A stretch of 64,000 nucleotides of DNA from JBBSJZ01 sp041739875 (GTDB taxonomy: Bacteria > Planctomycetota > Planctomycetia > Pirellulales > Pirellulaceae). Location of the stretch: NCBI GenBank assembly GCA_041739875.1, contig JBGSNA010000357.1:1-64000 (forward strand), read 5' to 3'. Numbering within the stretch: position 1 is the first letter of the stretch; every line of letters starts with the position of its first letter. Positions 27,372-35,244 of this stretch are shown here, in pieces. The notes beneath the pieces were generated by a model. The model did no database searches. It had not been told where the DNA came from and saw only the letters and a list, made by a program, of their open reading frames with translations. The position numbers were made by a program, and so were the translations under genes.

Positions 27372-28598
27372 CTACTTGAGTCCGGCGCCCGACGGACGCT
27401 TAGTCAATGCACCACGCACACCGAGTTCACGTGGGTCGCGTGCGACCTTGTCAGTAAAGACTCGCACATCATCAAGGATCGGTCGAATGCGAGTGGTTGC
27501 CATTTCGATATTTTCGACGGTCCGTTGGATTTGCCAGTAAAGCTCATCATCTTCCATCAAGCGACGAATCGTTCCGTCGCCATTGTTGAGCGCCTTTCCA
27601 AACGTGTCGATTTGCACCAAAGCACTGTCAAGATTCGCCAAGGTCGTGAGCACTTGCGCAACCAACTCTTCGCTACGATCTCCGAGAGGCTGAGTAAACC
27701 GCTCCACGTTGTCGATCGTCTGTTGCACACTTGCGACCGTCTTCTGTGCCTCTTCGCCAACCTTCTCGAATTGATCGCCAGCTCGTTCAAAGCTTCGAAA
27801 CGTTTCCTGCGTTGATTGCAGAGTCATTTGAGCTTCGTCGAGAATCTCTGGCAACTTCGCGATCGAGGACTCCAGATTTCTGCGGATTTCTGGATTTTCC
27901 ACAATTGACCGCACACCACGAATCGCACCCTGGAACTCATCGAGCGTCTCGATCGCTTCCTTGGATAACTCGTTGATCGTGGTATCGGTTCGCTCAATGA
28001 CTTCCGACACTCTCGGACCAAGCTTCTCCACACTTGAGCCGACGCGTTCGATTGCATCGCCAGCGGCCTGGATCTTTTGCAATGTCGCGAGAACGTCGTC
28101 CTCCATATTGGTAAACATTCGAAATGGGTCACTTGCCTTCTCGCCGTAACTGATGAAATCTTCATCCATGTATGGCTTTTGAACGATATCGGAATTGTCT
28201 CCGAAATTGCGAGCTAGCGAAGCCTCGTCACCCACCACGAATTCAACGACGGCATCACCTGTGATCAATGATCCAGTACCAATTCGCGGTAGGTATCGAT
28301 GCGTAATCGTATAGTTGCTATCCATCGATAACGTCAGTCGCACACCGTTATCATCCGGCCGTCGGTTGCCATCATCCTTGATTAAGTTAATCGCTGCGAC
28401 TCGTCCGACTCGCACACCGTCTCGGAGCACGGGTGTATTGGTGCTCACACCCTCAGCCGATGGGAAATCGACGATGAGCGTGTAATCTCTATTGAGAACG
28501 GTTGGGAATGCACCGAACAGAAACACCAAAATGATTCCGATACCGATGGCGGATACAACAAGCACCCCGACTCCGAACCGCAATTTATTCTCGTCCAT
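27372..28598 (-). CDS. mlaD: MlaD/MCE-family lipid transport substrate-binding protein
   Basis: Third gene of an MlaEFD-type ABC transporter for phospholipid traffic between membranes. One N-terminal transmembrane helix (about residues 8-30) anchors an MCE domain (about 38-120: YTLIVDFPSAEGVSTNTPVLRDGVRVGRV). It is followed by a long coiled-coil-like region with many Glu, Thr and Ile (about 180-380) and a short C-terminal tail. The long helical tail is larger than in E. coli MlaD and may form a barrel or needle like PqiB/LetB-type MCE proteins. The ATG at 28598 lies 2 bases after the mlaF stop. Confidence 0.9.
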   Translation of the reverse strand: MDENKLRFGVGVLVVSAIGIGIILVFLFGAFPTVLNRDYTLIVDFPSAEGVSTNTPVLRDGVRVGRVAAINLIKDDGNRRPDDNGVRLTLSMDSNYTITHRYLPRIGTGSLITGDAVVEFVVGDEASLARNFGDNSDIVQKPYMDEDFISYGEKASDPFRMFTNMEDDVLATLQKIQAAGDAIERVGSSVEKLGPRVSEVIERTDTTINELSKEAIETLDEFQGAIRGVRSIVENPEIRRNLESSIAKLPEILDEAQMTLQSTQETFRSFERAGDQFEKVGEEAQKTVASVQQTIDNVERFTQPLGDRSEELVAQVLTTLANLDSALVQIDTFGKALNNGDGTIRRLMEDDELYWQIQRTVENIEMATTRIRPILDDVRVFTDKVARDPRELGVRGALTKRPSGAGLK

Positions 28599-28600
28599 GA

Positions 28601-29446
28601 TCAATCCCCCTCGGCCATTTCGCTGAGTCGCTCACCAGCCTCACCCCGCACAAACTGTCGCACTCGACGATCAGCCGCGTGTTCCAAATCACTAGGCGGC
28701 CCGTCGAAAAGCACTTGCGACTCACCATCGCTGAGTCGTCGCCGAGGATAGAGCATCAATACTCGATCCGCCACTTTGCGCGCTGTATGCATATCATGCG
28801 TCACAACAACGCTCGTCACGGGGTAGCGACGACGAGTATCAAGAATCAACTCGTTGATCACGTCACTCATGATCGGATCCAACCCTGTCGTCGGTTCGTC
28901 ATACACCACGAGCTCAGGCTTAAGGATCAATGCTCGAGCCAAACCAACTCGCTTACGCATTCCGCCGGATAGTTCCGCTGGGTATTTCTTTGCAACGTCT
29001 TTCGACAATCCCACTTCGCTGAGTCGTTTCATCACACGCTCGCGAACATCTGACGCCGAAGCAACTTCGTGCTGATGCAATGGAAACGCGATATTTTCGA
29101 AGATCGTCATGCTGTCAAATAACGCTGCATTTTGGAAAACGAATCCAAAACGACGTCGTATTTTCGCGAGATCCGTGGGCGATGTCTCACTGAGCGAACG
29201 ATTATCGAAAAGCACACGTCCTTCGGTCGGACGGATCAAACCGACAAGCGTTTTCATAAAGACCGTCTTTCCACATCCACTTTCGCCAATGATCGCAATC
29301 GTCTGGCCTCGCTGGATCGTTAAGTTGAGGTCCTTCAGCACTTCTTGTTTGTTGAAAATCACTGAGAGATGTTCGATACGCAAGAGCGCATCGGTGTCGT
29401 TCGTTTCGTGTGCAGTTTCCATCTCGCAATCTAGCAACCCGTTCAT
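28601..29446 (-). CDS. mlaF: MlaF-type ABC transporter ATP-binding protein
   Basis: Cytoplasmic ATPase of the lipid transporter. Walker A GESGCGKTVFMK, Q-loop FVFQNAALFDSMTIFENI, signature LSGGMRKRVGLARAL, Walker B ELVVYDEPTTGLDP and the switch His in VVTHDMHTA are all present. The ATG at 29446 overlaps the mlaE stop by 4 bp (ATGA), so earlier in-frame starts can be discarded. It is 281 residues long. Confidence 0.95.
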   Translation of the reverse strand: MNGLLDCEMETAHETNDTDALLRIEHLSVIFNKQEVLKDLNLTIQRGQTIAIIGESGCGKTVFMKTLVGLIRPTEGRVLFDNRSLSETSPTDLAKIRRRFGFVFQNAALFDSMTIFENIAFPLHQHEVASASDVRERVMKRLSEVGLSKDVAKKYPAELSGGMRKRVGLARALILKPELVVYDEPTTGLDPIMSDVINELILDTRRRYPVTSVVVTHDMHTARKVADRVLMLYPRRRLSDGESQVLFDGPPSDLEHAADRRVRQFVRGEAGERLSEMAEGD

Positions 29447-30339
29447 AGGATGGAGCTTCCCTGCGGATAGAATGCGTAGTACACCGCGTCCAAGCCGATG
29501 TTGAGAAACAAATCGATCGCCAAAATCATCACAAATGAATATACGAACGCTGAGGTCGCCGCTTTTCCCACGCCCTCGGCGCCAGCTTCGCAATTGAAAC
29601 CCTGGTAGCAACTGACGATGGCAATAATGCCTCCAAAGAAGATGCTCTTGAATATCCCACTGAACAAGTCAAACCCGCCGACGAACTCGCGTGAGTTGTG
29701 CAAGTAAGCAGCGTGGTCGATGCCAAGAATGATGACACTGTAAAAGTAACCGCCGACGATGCCCATAAAATCGGCCATGATCGTCAGGGCCGGGATAAGC
29801 AAGATGCATGCAAGGAATCTTGGTACGACGAGATAGTGGATCGGGTCGGCACCCATTGTCGTCAACGCGTCGATCTGCTCCGTCACGCGCATGGTTCCCA
29901 AAACAGCAGCCATCGCGCTGCCGACTCGCCCGGCGAGCATTGTCGCGGCAAGCACGGGTCCGAGCTCTCTCACCAGTGACATGTTGATCACTGCACCGAG
30001 CCGGTTCTCTAACCCGATCTCGTGAAACTGGTAATAGCTCTGAACAGCCAACACCATACCAATGAAAGTGCCGGTGAGGGCAACCACAGGGAGACTGAGG
30101 ACTCCGACCTGATAAAAATTGATCATCAGGGTTCCACGTCGCGGCAGACGCGTGAACATCCAAACGCACATGCGATGCGCAAAGATCGCGATATCACCCA
30201 CCGTCGACACGCCATCGACAACCGCCGAGCCCCAGCTTGTGATCCAGAGCACAAAGACGCCTGGTTCCGCAGCCTCGCTGCGTCGACCGCGCGAGCCGTT
30301 CGGTACAGGTTGGGCGGTTTCGGCCAATGGTTCACTCAT
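29443..30339 (-). CDS. mlaE: MlaE-type ABC transporter permease
   Basis: Inner membrane permease (298 residues from the ATG at 30339). Five or six hydrophobic segments and the MlaE signatures MVLAVQSYYQF, LVRELGPVLAATMLAGRVGSAMAAVLGTMRVTEQIDALTTMGADP and RFLACILLIPALTI are seen. It is the first gene of the mlaEFD set. The absence here of mlaA, mlaB or mlaC is common outside proteobacteria. Confidence 0.94.
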   Translation of the reverse strand: MSEPLAETAQPVPNGSRGRRSEAAEPGVFVLWITSWGSAVVDGVSTVGDIAIFAHRMCVWMFTRLPRRGTLMINFYQVGVLSLPVVALTGTFIGMVLAVQSYYQFHEIGLENRLGAVINMSLVRELGPVLAATMLAGRVGSAMAAVLGTMRVTEQIDALTTMGADPIHYLVVPRFLACILLIPALTIMADFMGIVGGYFYSVIILGIDHAAYLHNSREFVGGFDLFSGIFKSIFFGGIIAIVSCYQGFNCEAGAEGVGKAATSAFVYSFVMILAIDLFLNIGLDAVYYAFYPQGSSIL

Positions 30340-30432
30340 CCGACAAAAGGTGCGCAGACGTAAACACACACGTCACTGGACTGTATCGGCTGGGAGGAGT
30401 TTGCGGATTAAGAAAAGTGAGCGACCGCTGTT

Positions 30433-30825
30433 TCACGCGAAAGGTTCGCCGGCTGCATCGACCGCATAGGCTTCCACTTCAAAATGATTCTCTCGGTAAC
30501 CGTCTCGTCCACGACTGTACAGCCAAAGAGACTCCAGCAAATAGGCTGGAACAAACAAGACACCCCATCGCTCATACTGGCCAACATGAACTCGCTCATG
30601 TAGTCGCGTCATCTCAAGAGCAGCCCGGTCTTGCCCAAACACCACATGGCCCAACGTCAGTGCCAGCGGACGGATAGGAACCAGACACAGAATACGAGTG
30701 ACACGTGGGCCGTAGATTTCAACAACGCCGTCGACAAATTGGAAACGTGCACCGACGAGCAATCCAATGACGATTCCAAGCATCGTGTAGGGACTTGGCC
30801 AAAGATAGCGATACCAACTCAGCAT
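30433..30825 (-). CDS. small membrane protein with HExxH motif, function unknown
   Basis: A 130-residue protein. A hydrophobic start (YTMLGIVIGLLVGARFQF) and a second hydrophobic stretch flank LHERVHVGQYERWG, an HExxH zinc-peptidase-like motif. ENHFEVEAYAVDA follows near the C-terminus; its Glu could be a third metal ligand, as in gluzincins. I cannot name a family. A start 12 codons upstream (30861) is possible. It lies between mlaE and the next unknown gene, same strand, and after a strong terminator, so it is probably a separate transcript or read-through target. Confidence 0.7.
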   Translation of the reverse strand: MLSWYRYLWPSPYTMLGIVIGLLVGARFQFVDGVVEIYGPRVTRILCLVPIRPLALTLGHVVFGQDRAALEMTRLHERVHVGQYERWGVLFVPAYLLESLWLYSRGRDGYRENHFEVEAYAVDAAGEPFA

Positions 30826-30854
30826 ACGTGACGACAATCGAATCTCCACAAACG

Positions 30855-30912
30855 AAAACACCGTGGTGGCTGTTCGGGCGACTCAGTCGCAACATCGAAA
30901 GCCACCACGGTG
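30855..30912 (-). terminator. intrinsic terminator, minus strand
   Basis: AGCCACCACGGTG (30900-30912) and CACCGTGGTGGCT (30859-30871) form a perfect 13-bp stem. The loop holds a nested stem GCGAC-TGA-GTCGC. On the minus strand the stem is followed by TTTTCGTTT. It closes the transcript of the unknown gene ending at 30946. Confidence 0.8.
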
Positions 30913-30945
30913 GATCATTGTCTGGGTTAGGTTTTACGAACGCAA

Positions 30946-31314
30946 TCAGACTGCTTCGCACTCGCAATCGGATTCACAATCCTCACCATTGAATGCGGCA
31001 AGTTGCTCTTCGGTCAGCTTGACGTAGCCAAGCGCACGAATAACTTCGAGAACTTCGCTGCACGTGGGGAACATGCGGCCGCTGGTGCGTTTGTAATCGT
31101 CCATCGCTCGCATGAACGTAATTTCTTCGTCGTTGTAATCTCGTTCGCAAGTCGTCGGATCGATGTGACGGCGACGTTGCTTCTTGCGACGGGGAGCCTT
31201 GATCTCGGCCCCTTCAGCGACAGGTCCTTTCTCTTTTCGACGTTCGTTACCACGACGATCGAGGGTAATGATGTTGTTCTCGAGAGTCAGGTCAGCAGCG
31301 GCGGAAACGGTCAC
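30946..31314 (-). CDS. conserved planctomycete protein of unknown function
   Basis: A 122-residue protein if it starts at the GTG at 31314, which has GAGG 8 bases upstream; a TTG at 31356 would add 14 residues. A basic stretch (APRRKKQRRRHIDP) leads to a compact conserved-looking segment: TTCERDYNDEEITFMRAMDDYKRTSGRMFPTCSEVLEVIRALGY. The C-terminus is Cys/Glu-rich (GEDCESDCECEAV). The segment with MFPTCSEVLEV looks like a small helical DNA-binding or winged-helix piece, but this is a guess. A strong terminator follows. Confidence 0.75.
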   Translation of the reverse strand: MTVSAAADLTLENNIITLDRRGNERRKEKGPVAEGAEIKAPRRKKQRRRHIDPTTCERDYNDEEITFMRAMDDYKRTSGRMFPTCSEVLEVIRALGYVKLTEEQLAAFNGEDCESDCECEAV

Positions 31315-31548
31315 GCGAAGGTCCTCGGGAGAAAGGTAGGAGAGTCGCCACCACAATTCAACTGAGCAACAACTCGACTAAGTTGACAGCTCAGACAAAC
31401 CTTGGCGGCGACCCTGAGTGGAAGGTTTGGCTAAAAAGAACGTAGCATGCGTTCTGCGCAAACTTGCCCGATCGCACGCGAGATTGCGACCAGGAAAGCT
31501 GTGCGGCTACAGATTCGGTACAGATATAACGGCTGTAACGATTGACAA

Positions 31549-32349
31549 CTAAGAATTATCGATTGCTTGTCGCAATTCGCTAACGAAACTGCGGACCGCC
31601 TTCACGGCCTCGGTGCTCGACGGGGCATCTGCGATCCGCCGGACAACGGCCGAACCGACGATTAGACCGTCGGCGTGCGGTGCGAGTTGCTTGGCGGTCT
31701 CGGCGCTACTGATGCCGAAACCGATACAAACAGGAAGGTCGGTTTGCTCGCGCAACCAAGCCACGTTGTCGACCAAATCGGTGGGAAGCACGGTGCGTTC
31801 GCCTGTGATCCCAGTGACCGAAACGTAGTAGATGAACCCCGTGGTGAGGCTGGCAATGCGGACTTGGCGCTCGCGAGGGGTCGTTGGTGTGACGAGCTGG
31901 ATGAGATTAAAGTCAGCTTTCTTGCAAATGGCTGACAATGTCTCGGCCTCCTCAACAAGCAAGTCGGGAACGATCGCGCCAGCGTATCCAGCCGCTTTGG
32001 CTTGTTCGATGTAACGCTCGAGTCCGACGCGGTAGATAATCGCATAGCTAACCATTGTCACGAGCGGCGCGCTTGAATGGGCGGTAACTTGTTTGCCAAT
32101 GTCGAAGACTTGCGAGAGCTTGAACTTGCGATCGAGTGCACGTTGATAAGACGCTTGGATGACGGGACCGTCGGCGATCGGGTCACTGTAAGGTACACCG
32201 ACTTCGCACATGTCGGCCCCAGCGGCGATGGACGCTTCCAATATTGCGGCGGTCGTCGGAGCATCCGGATCACCAGCGGTGATGAATGGCATCAATGCTT
32301 TTCGATTGGAAGCTCGGAGCGAAACAAACAGGTCGTCGATAACGGACAT
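31549..32349 (-). CDS. trpA: tryptophan synthase alpha chain
   Basis: Cleaves indole-3-glycerol phosphate to indole and glyceraldehyde 3-phosphate for the beta chain. The TIM-barrel sequence has the catalytic Glu49 and Asp60 in MCEVGVPYSDPIADGP, the phosphate loops VTGITGER and GFGISSAE, and GLIVGSAVV near the end; 266 residues is standard. No trpB or other trp gene is adjacent. It follows a degenerate isomerase gene by 32 bases on the same strand, so it may share a transcript with it. Confidence 0.97.
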   Translation of the reverse strand: MSVIDDLFVSLRASNRKALMPFITAGDPDAPTTAAILEASIAAGADMCEVGVPYSDPIADGPVIQASYQRALDRKFKLSQVFDIGKQVTAHSSAPLVTMVSYAIIYRVGLERYIEQAKAAGYAGAIVPDLLVEEAETLSAICKKADFNLIQLVTPTTPRERQVRIASLTTGFIYYVSVTGITGERTVLPTDLVDNVAWLREQTDLPVCIGFGISSAETAKQLAPHADGLIVGSAVVRRIADAPSSTEAVKAVRSFVSELRQAIDNS

Positions 32350-32381
32350 GGGAAAAGTTTGAATTCTTGGAAGTGGAGGTA

Positions 32382-33707
32382 TTAGGAGACGTTCAACAAA
32401 TTTCGCTCGAACAAATTTCGTTCGCCCAAACGATTTTCGACGTAAGTGGCAATCATCAACATTTGAAACAATTCGCCGAGCTCGAACATGTCGATTCTTG
32501 GAATCACGAGGTTCGTCGAGGGTCGGCTGTGGTCGGACAATTCATCGCTGGTGCGTTGCAGGGCGGATCTCATGATATCCAAAAATGTCACGGCGGAGGC
32601 ACCAGGTTGTTTTGGCGGCAATTTCGCTGTCAAAGTGTCCTGGCGACAGCTGGATACGAACAGATTGTTGAACATCTTGTCATTCGCGCCGATCAAGTGC
32701 TGCTGGTGGCGGCCAGCCAAATCTCGTGTATTGACCATCGTGACTGGCGTGATATCCAAGTGAGCTAAAACACTCGTCACAAGCTGGCCGTGCCATTGCG
32801 ACAAGGCTTCGAGCGATGGGCTCCAAACACTGGTCACACGAACTCGCTTACCGTGATGCTGGCCAAGCAAGTGATTGGCTGCGACATAATTGAGCACAAC
32901 GTTGTCTGCGAAACGCGAGGTTTTGAAGTGCTCGTTGATCGAAGCGGCTCCGGCAAGCAGCTTCATACAATCGAGTCCCAACATCGCGACGGTGAGCAGC
33001 CCCACGGGTGACAATACATTGAAACGCTCGTCGTCGCTCGCCGCAACGCGAAAGATCTCGGTGCAACGGATTCGGGCGATCTCATCATCGATCGAGCTAG
33101 AGTCAGAAACGATCGGGAGGACGAGGTCCTTCAAAAGGCTTGAAGCTTGGTCGCCTAGACGACGCTCCAACGCAGCCACCATTTGTTGAAATGCGGCTGA
33201 TGTTTCGGGTGTGTCTCCCACGGGATCGATCACGATGATGGCCCAGCGTTTCTCGACTTGAGTGTCATTGTAGCCGCCCTCAGCGAGTCGACTAAGAAGG
33301 GCTGCGGTATCATCATTGTCAAAACTGTTGCCAATGAAATACATGCGAGGCTTGCTGCCACGCGAAGCGCGTGTCAATTCGTTGTGGTAGGGATCGCAAC
33401 AAGCACGAAAAAATGCATGAGTGCCGAAAAACGAACTACCACTGGCGATCACAACGACAGCATCGATTCGGTCGTGAAGCCCATTGGCCGCTCGAAACAC
33501 ACGCCCGAGTTCACTGGCTTCGCGGATGGTCGCGTACGCCGTGAGCTGTTGCTGGGGTAATCGAAAAAACGCAGGCGATTGGGATTCGTCCAGCGTCATC
33601 TCGTCTCGGATCGATTCGAGGGCTGGACGAATTGATACGAGTTGTTCCGGTGTGAGCCCGTGCTCTGGAACCATTGCACCCGATAGGTCGAAACGAAGCG
33701 AATGCAA
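32382..33707 (-). CDS. glucose-6-phosphate isomerase homologue, probably inactive
   Basis: A 441-residue protein clearly of the PGI family: CCDPYHNELTRASRG (102-117), RMYFIGNSFDNDDT, RFNVLSPVGLLTVAMLGLDCMKLLAGA (228-254), VNTRDLAGRHQQHLIGANDKMFNNL (325-349). Several catalytic or signature elements differ. The sugar-phosphate loop reads IASGSSFFG instead of a GGS-type loop. The segment expected to carry the catalytic Glu before GK reads GQLVTSVLAHL (308-317). The usual C-terminal QPGVE..K segment is missing, replaced by ERNLFERNLLNVS. The His in RHQQH is kept. It may be a non-catalytic paralogue. It lies upstream of trpA and divergent from a phosphoglycerate mutase gene. Confidence 0.85.
   Translation of the reverse strand: MHSLRFDLSGAMVPEHGLTPEQLVSIRPALESIRDEMTLDESQSPAFFRLPQQQLTAYATIREASELGRVFRAANGLHDRIDAVVVIASGSSFFGTHAFFRACCDPYHNELTRASRGSKPRMYFIGNSFDNDDTAALLSRLAEGGYNDTQVEKRWAIIVIDPVGDTPETSAAFQQMVAALERRLGDQASSLLKDLVLPIVSDSSSIDDEIARIRCTEIFRVAASDDERFNVLSPVGLLTVAMLGLDCMKLLAGAASINEHFKTSRFADNVVLNYVAANHLLGQHHGKRVRVTSVWSPSLEALSQWHGQLVTSVLAHLDITPVTMVNTRDLAGRHQQHLIGANDKMFNNLFVSSCRQDTLTAKLPPKQPGASAVTFLDIMRSALQRTSDELSDHSRPSTNLVIPRIDMFELGELFQMLMIATYVENRLGERNLFERNLLNVS
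32395..32424. repeat. 15-bp tandem duplication at the 3' end of the isomerase homologue
   Basis: AACAAATTTCGCTCG (32395-32409) and AACAAATTTCGTTCG (32410-32424) are adjacent and differ at one base. They encode the protein tail ERNLFERNLL, exactly where the family's conserved C-terminus should begin. Confidence 0.75.
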
Positions 33708-34000
33708 AACAAACTCCCAATACGGTCGCGATTGATCGACCCATTTTCCTGACTGGCAGGCGCCGGATCAACGCGGGAGTCCGATCAACGCAGTCGCCAG
33801 ATGTCCGGGCACAAAAAGAACGGGCCGTAGATTAACTCAATCCTTGTATCCCTCGTAGCGGTGGCTGTCGATCGCGAAGATTGCCACCGACAGTCGCTAG
33901 TTTGCGCATCGCCTACTTGCCCTAGCTGGTGGATCTGATAGACAAACTGGAACTGTTTCGACTTGAGTTTCTTTAGTCCCATTTAAGACGACCAAAAACT
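33708..34000. promoter_or_regulatory. divergent promoter region with a compact set of competing stems
   Basis: This 293-base gap lies between the divergent isomerase homologue and phosphoglycerate mutase genes. At 33856-33899 an outer stem TAGCG/CGCTA encloses two alternatives: GGTGGC (33860-33865) with GCCACC (33883-33888), and CTGTCG (33865-33870) with CGACAG (33888-33893). The order is 1-2-1'-2', so the inner stems are either mutually exclusive or form a pseudoknot. A 65-codon ORF here does not look protein-like. No function can be assigned. Confidence 0.4.
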
Positions 34001-35206
34001 ATGGACATGCATCAACTGACACGCAGTTTGATGGCCAAGAACGACGCCAAGATTGTCATGCTTGTGGCTGACGGCCTGGGCGGTTTACCGATGACTCCTG
34101 GCGGCAAAACGGAACTCGAAACAGCTACCACACCCAACTTGGATCGGCTGGCCAAAATCGGCGTCCAGGGAGCCAGTATCCCGGTCAAGCCGGGAATTGC
34201 TCCAGGCAGCGGGCCCGGCCACTTGGGCCTTTTCGGCTACGATCCTCTTGAGTACCAAATCGGCCGCGGAGCCCTTGAAGCCACCGGTATCGGTTTTGAA
34301 CTCAAGCCCGGTGACGTCGCCATCCGCTGTAATTTCTGCACGATCGACGCCAAGGGGAATATTTCGGATCGCCGAGCCGGGCGTATCGCGAGCGAAGAAT
34401 CCGCCCCTGTTGCCATCGGTCTGAGAAAGATCAAGATTCCAGGCATTGAGATTTTTGTTGAGCCTGTGAAGGAACATCGTTTTGTCGTCGTCTTTCGTGG
34501 TGAAGGACTCGGTGGAGACGTCGACGACACGGATCCACAGGCAACCGGTGTACCGCCACTGGATCCTGTCGCTCGCAATCCAGAAAGCCGCAAGACGGCG
34601 GACGTTGCCAAAGAATTCCTTCGTCAAGCGAAAGAGATCCTCAAGGATCAACCCAAAGCCAACTTCCACACGATGCGTGGCTTCGCGAGCAAGCCAAACA
34701 TGCCAAGCTACCAAGAAGTCTACGGCCTTCGTGCGGCGGCGATCGCTGTTTACCCGATGTATAAGGGGCTCGCTCGCCTAGTCGGAATGGACATCGTGGG
34801 CGATGCCCAAACACTCGATGAACAAATGGACGTACTCAAGGAGAATTGGTCCAAGTACGACTTTTTCTTTATTCACTTCAAGTACACCGATAGCACGGGC
34901 GAAGACGGCAACTTTGACGAGAAGGTCAAACGAACGGAGCAAGTCGACGCGTGTTTGCCGATGATCGAAGCGCTCAAACCAGAAGTGCTTATTGTTACCG
35001 GTGACCACAGCACACCCAGCTTCCTGCAAGGTCACTCGTGGCACCCAGTCCCAACACTTCTTGTAAGCGATTGTTGTCGCCCGGATCCGCATACGACGTT
35101 CAATGAGTCGACGTGCATCACCGGCGGACTTGGCCACTTTGAAGCGAAATACTTGATGCTGCTGGCTCTCAGCAACGCAGGCCGCATGGGCAAATTCGGC
35201 GCCTAG
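34001..35206 (+). CDS. apgM: cofactor-independent phosphoglycerate mutase, archaeal type
   Basis: Interconverts 3- and 2-phosphoglycerate in glycolysis. The sequence belongs to the alkaline phosphatase superfamily branch first found in archaea: MLVADGLGGLPMTPGGKTELETATTPNLDRLA (first metal residues), the PGSGPGHLGLFGYDPLEYQIGRGALEATG signature with the nucleophile Ser, and VTGDHSTPSFLQGHSWHPVPTLLVS (second metal site). The length of 401 residues is standard. The ATG at 34031 (MAKNDAKIVMLVADG) is an equally good start. It is divergent from the PGI homologue. Confidence 0.93.
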   Translation: MDMHQLTRSLMAKNDAKIVMLVADGLGGLPMTPGGKTELETATTPNLDRLAKIGVQGASIPVKPGIAPGSGPGHLGLFGYDPLEYQIGRGALEATGIGFELKPGDVAIRCNFCTIDAKGNISDRRAGRIASEESAPVAIGLRKIKIPGIEIFVEPVKEHRFVVVFRGEGLGGDVDDTDPQATGVPPLDPVARNPESRKTADVAKEFLRQAKEILKDQPKANFHTMRGFASKPNMPSYQEVYGLRAAAIAVYPMYKGLARLVGMDIVGDAQTLDEQMDVLKENWSKYDFFFIHFKYTDSTGEDGNFDEKVKRTEQVDACLPMIEALKPEVLIVTGDHSTPSFLQGHSWHPVPTLLVSDCCRPDPHTTFNESTCITGGLGHFEAKYLMLLALSNAGRMGKFGA

Positions 35207-35207
35207 C

Positions 35208-35226
35208 CAACGCGGTCTTCGCGTTG
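35208..35226. terminator. 7-bp GC-rich hairpin between convergent genes
   Basis: CAACGCG (35208-35214) pairs with CGCGTTG (35220-35226) around GTCTT, directly after the phosphoglycerate mutase stop and before the convergent HTTM gene end. No U-tract. Confidence 0.45.
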
Positions 35227-35244
35227 ACGCACCGAATTGAAAGA

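Noticed and set aside
33785..33982. 65-codon minus-strand ORF in the divergent promoter region
   Set aside because: Composition is not protein-like, no SD, and it overlaps the predicted stems.
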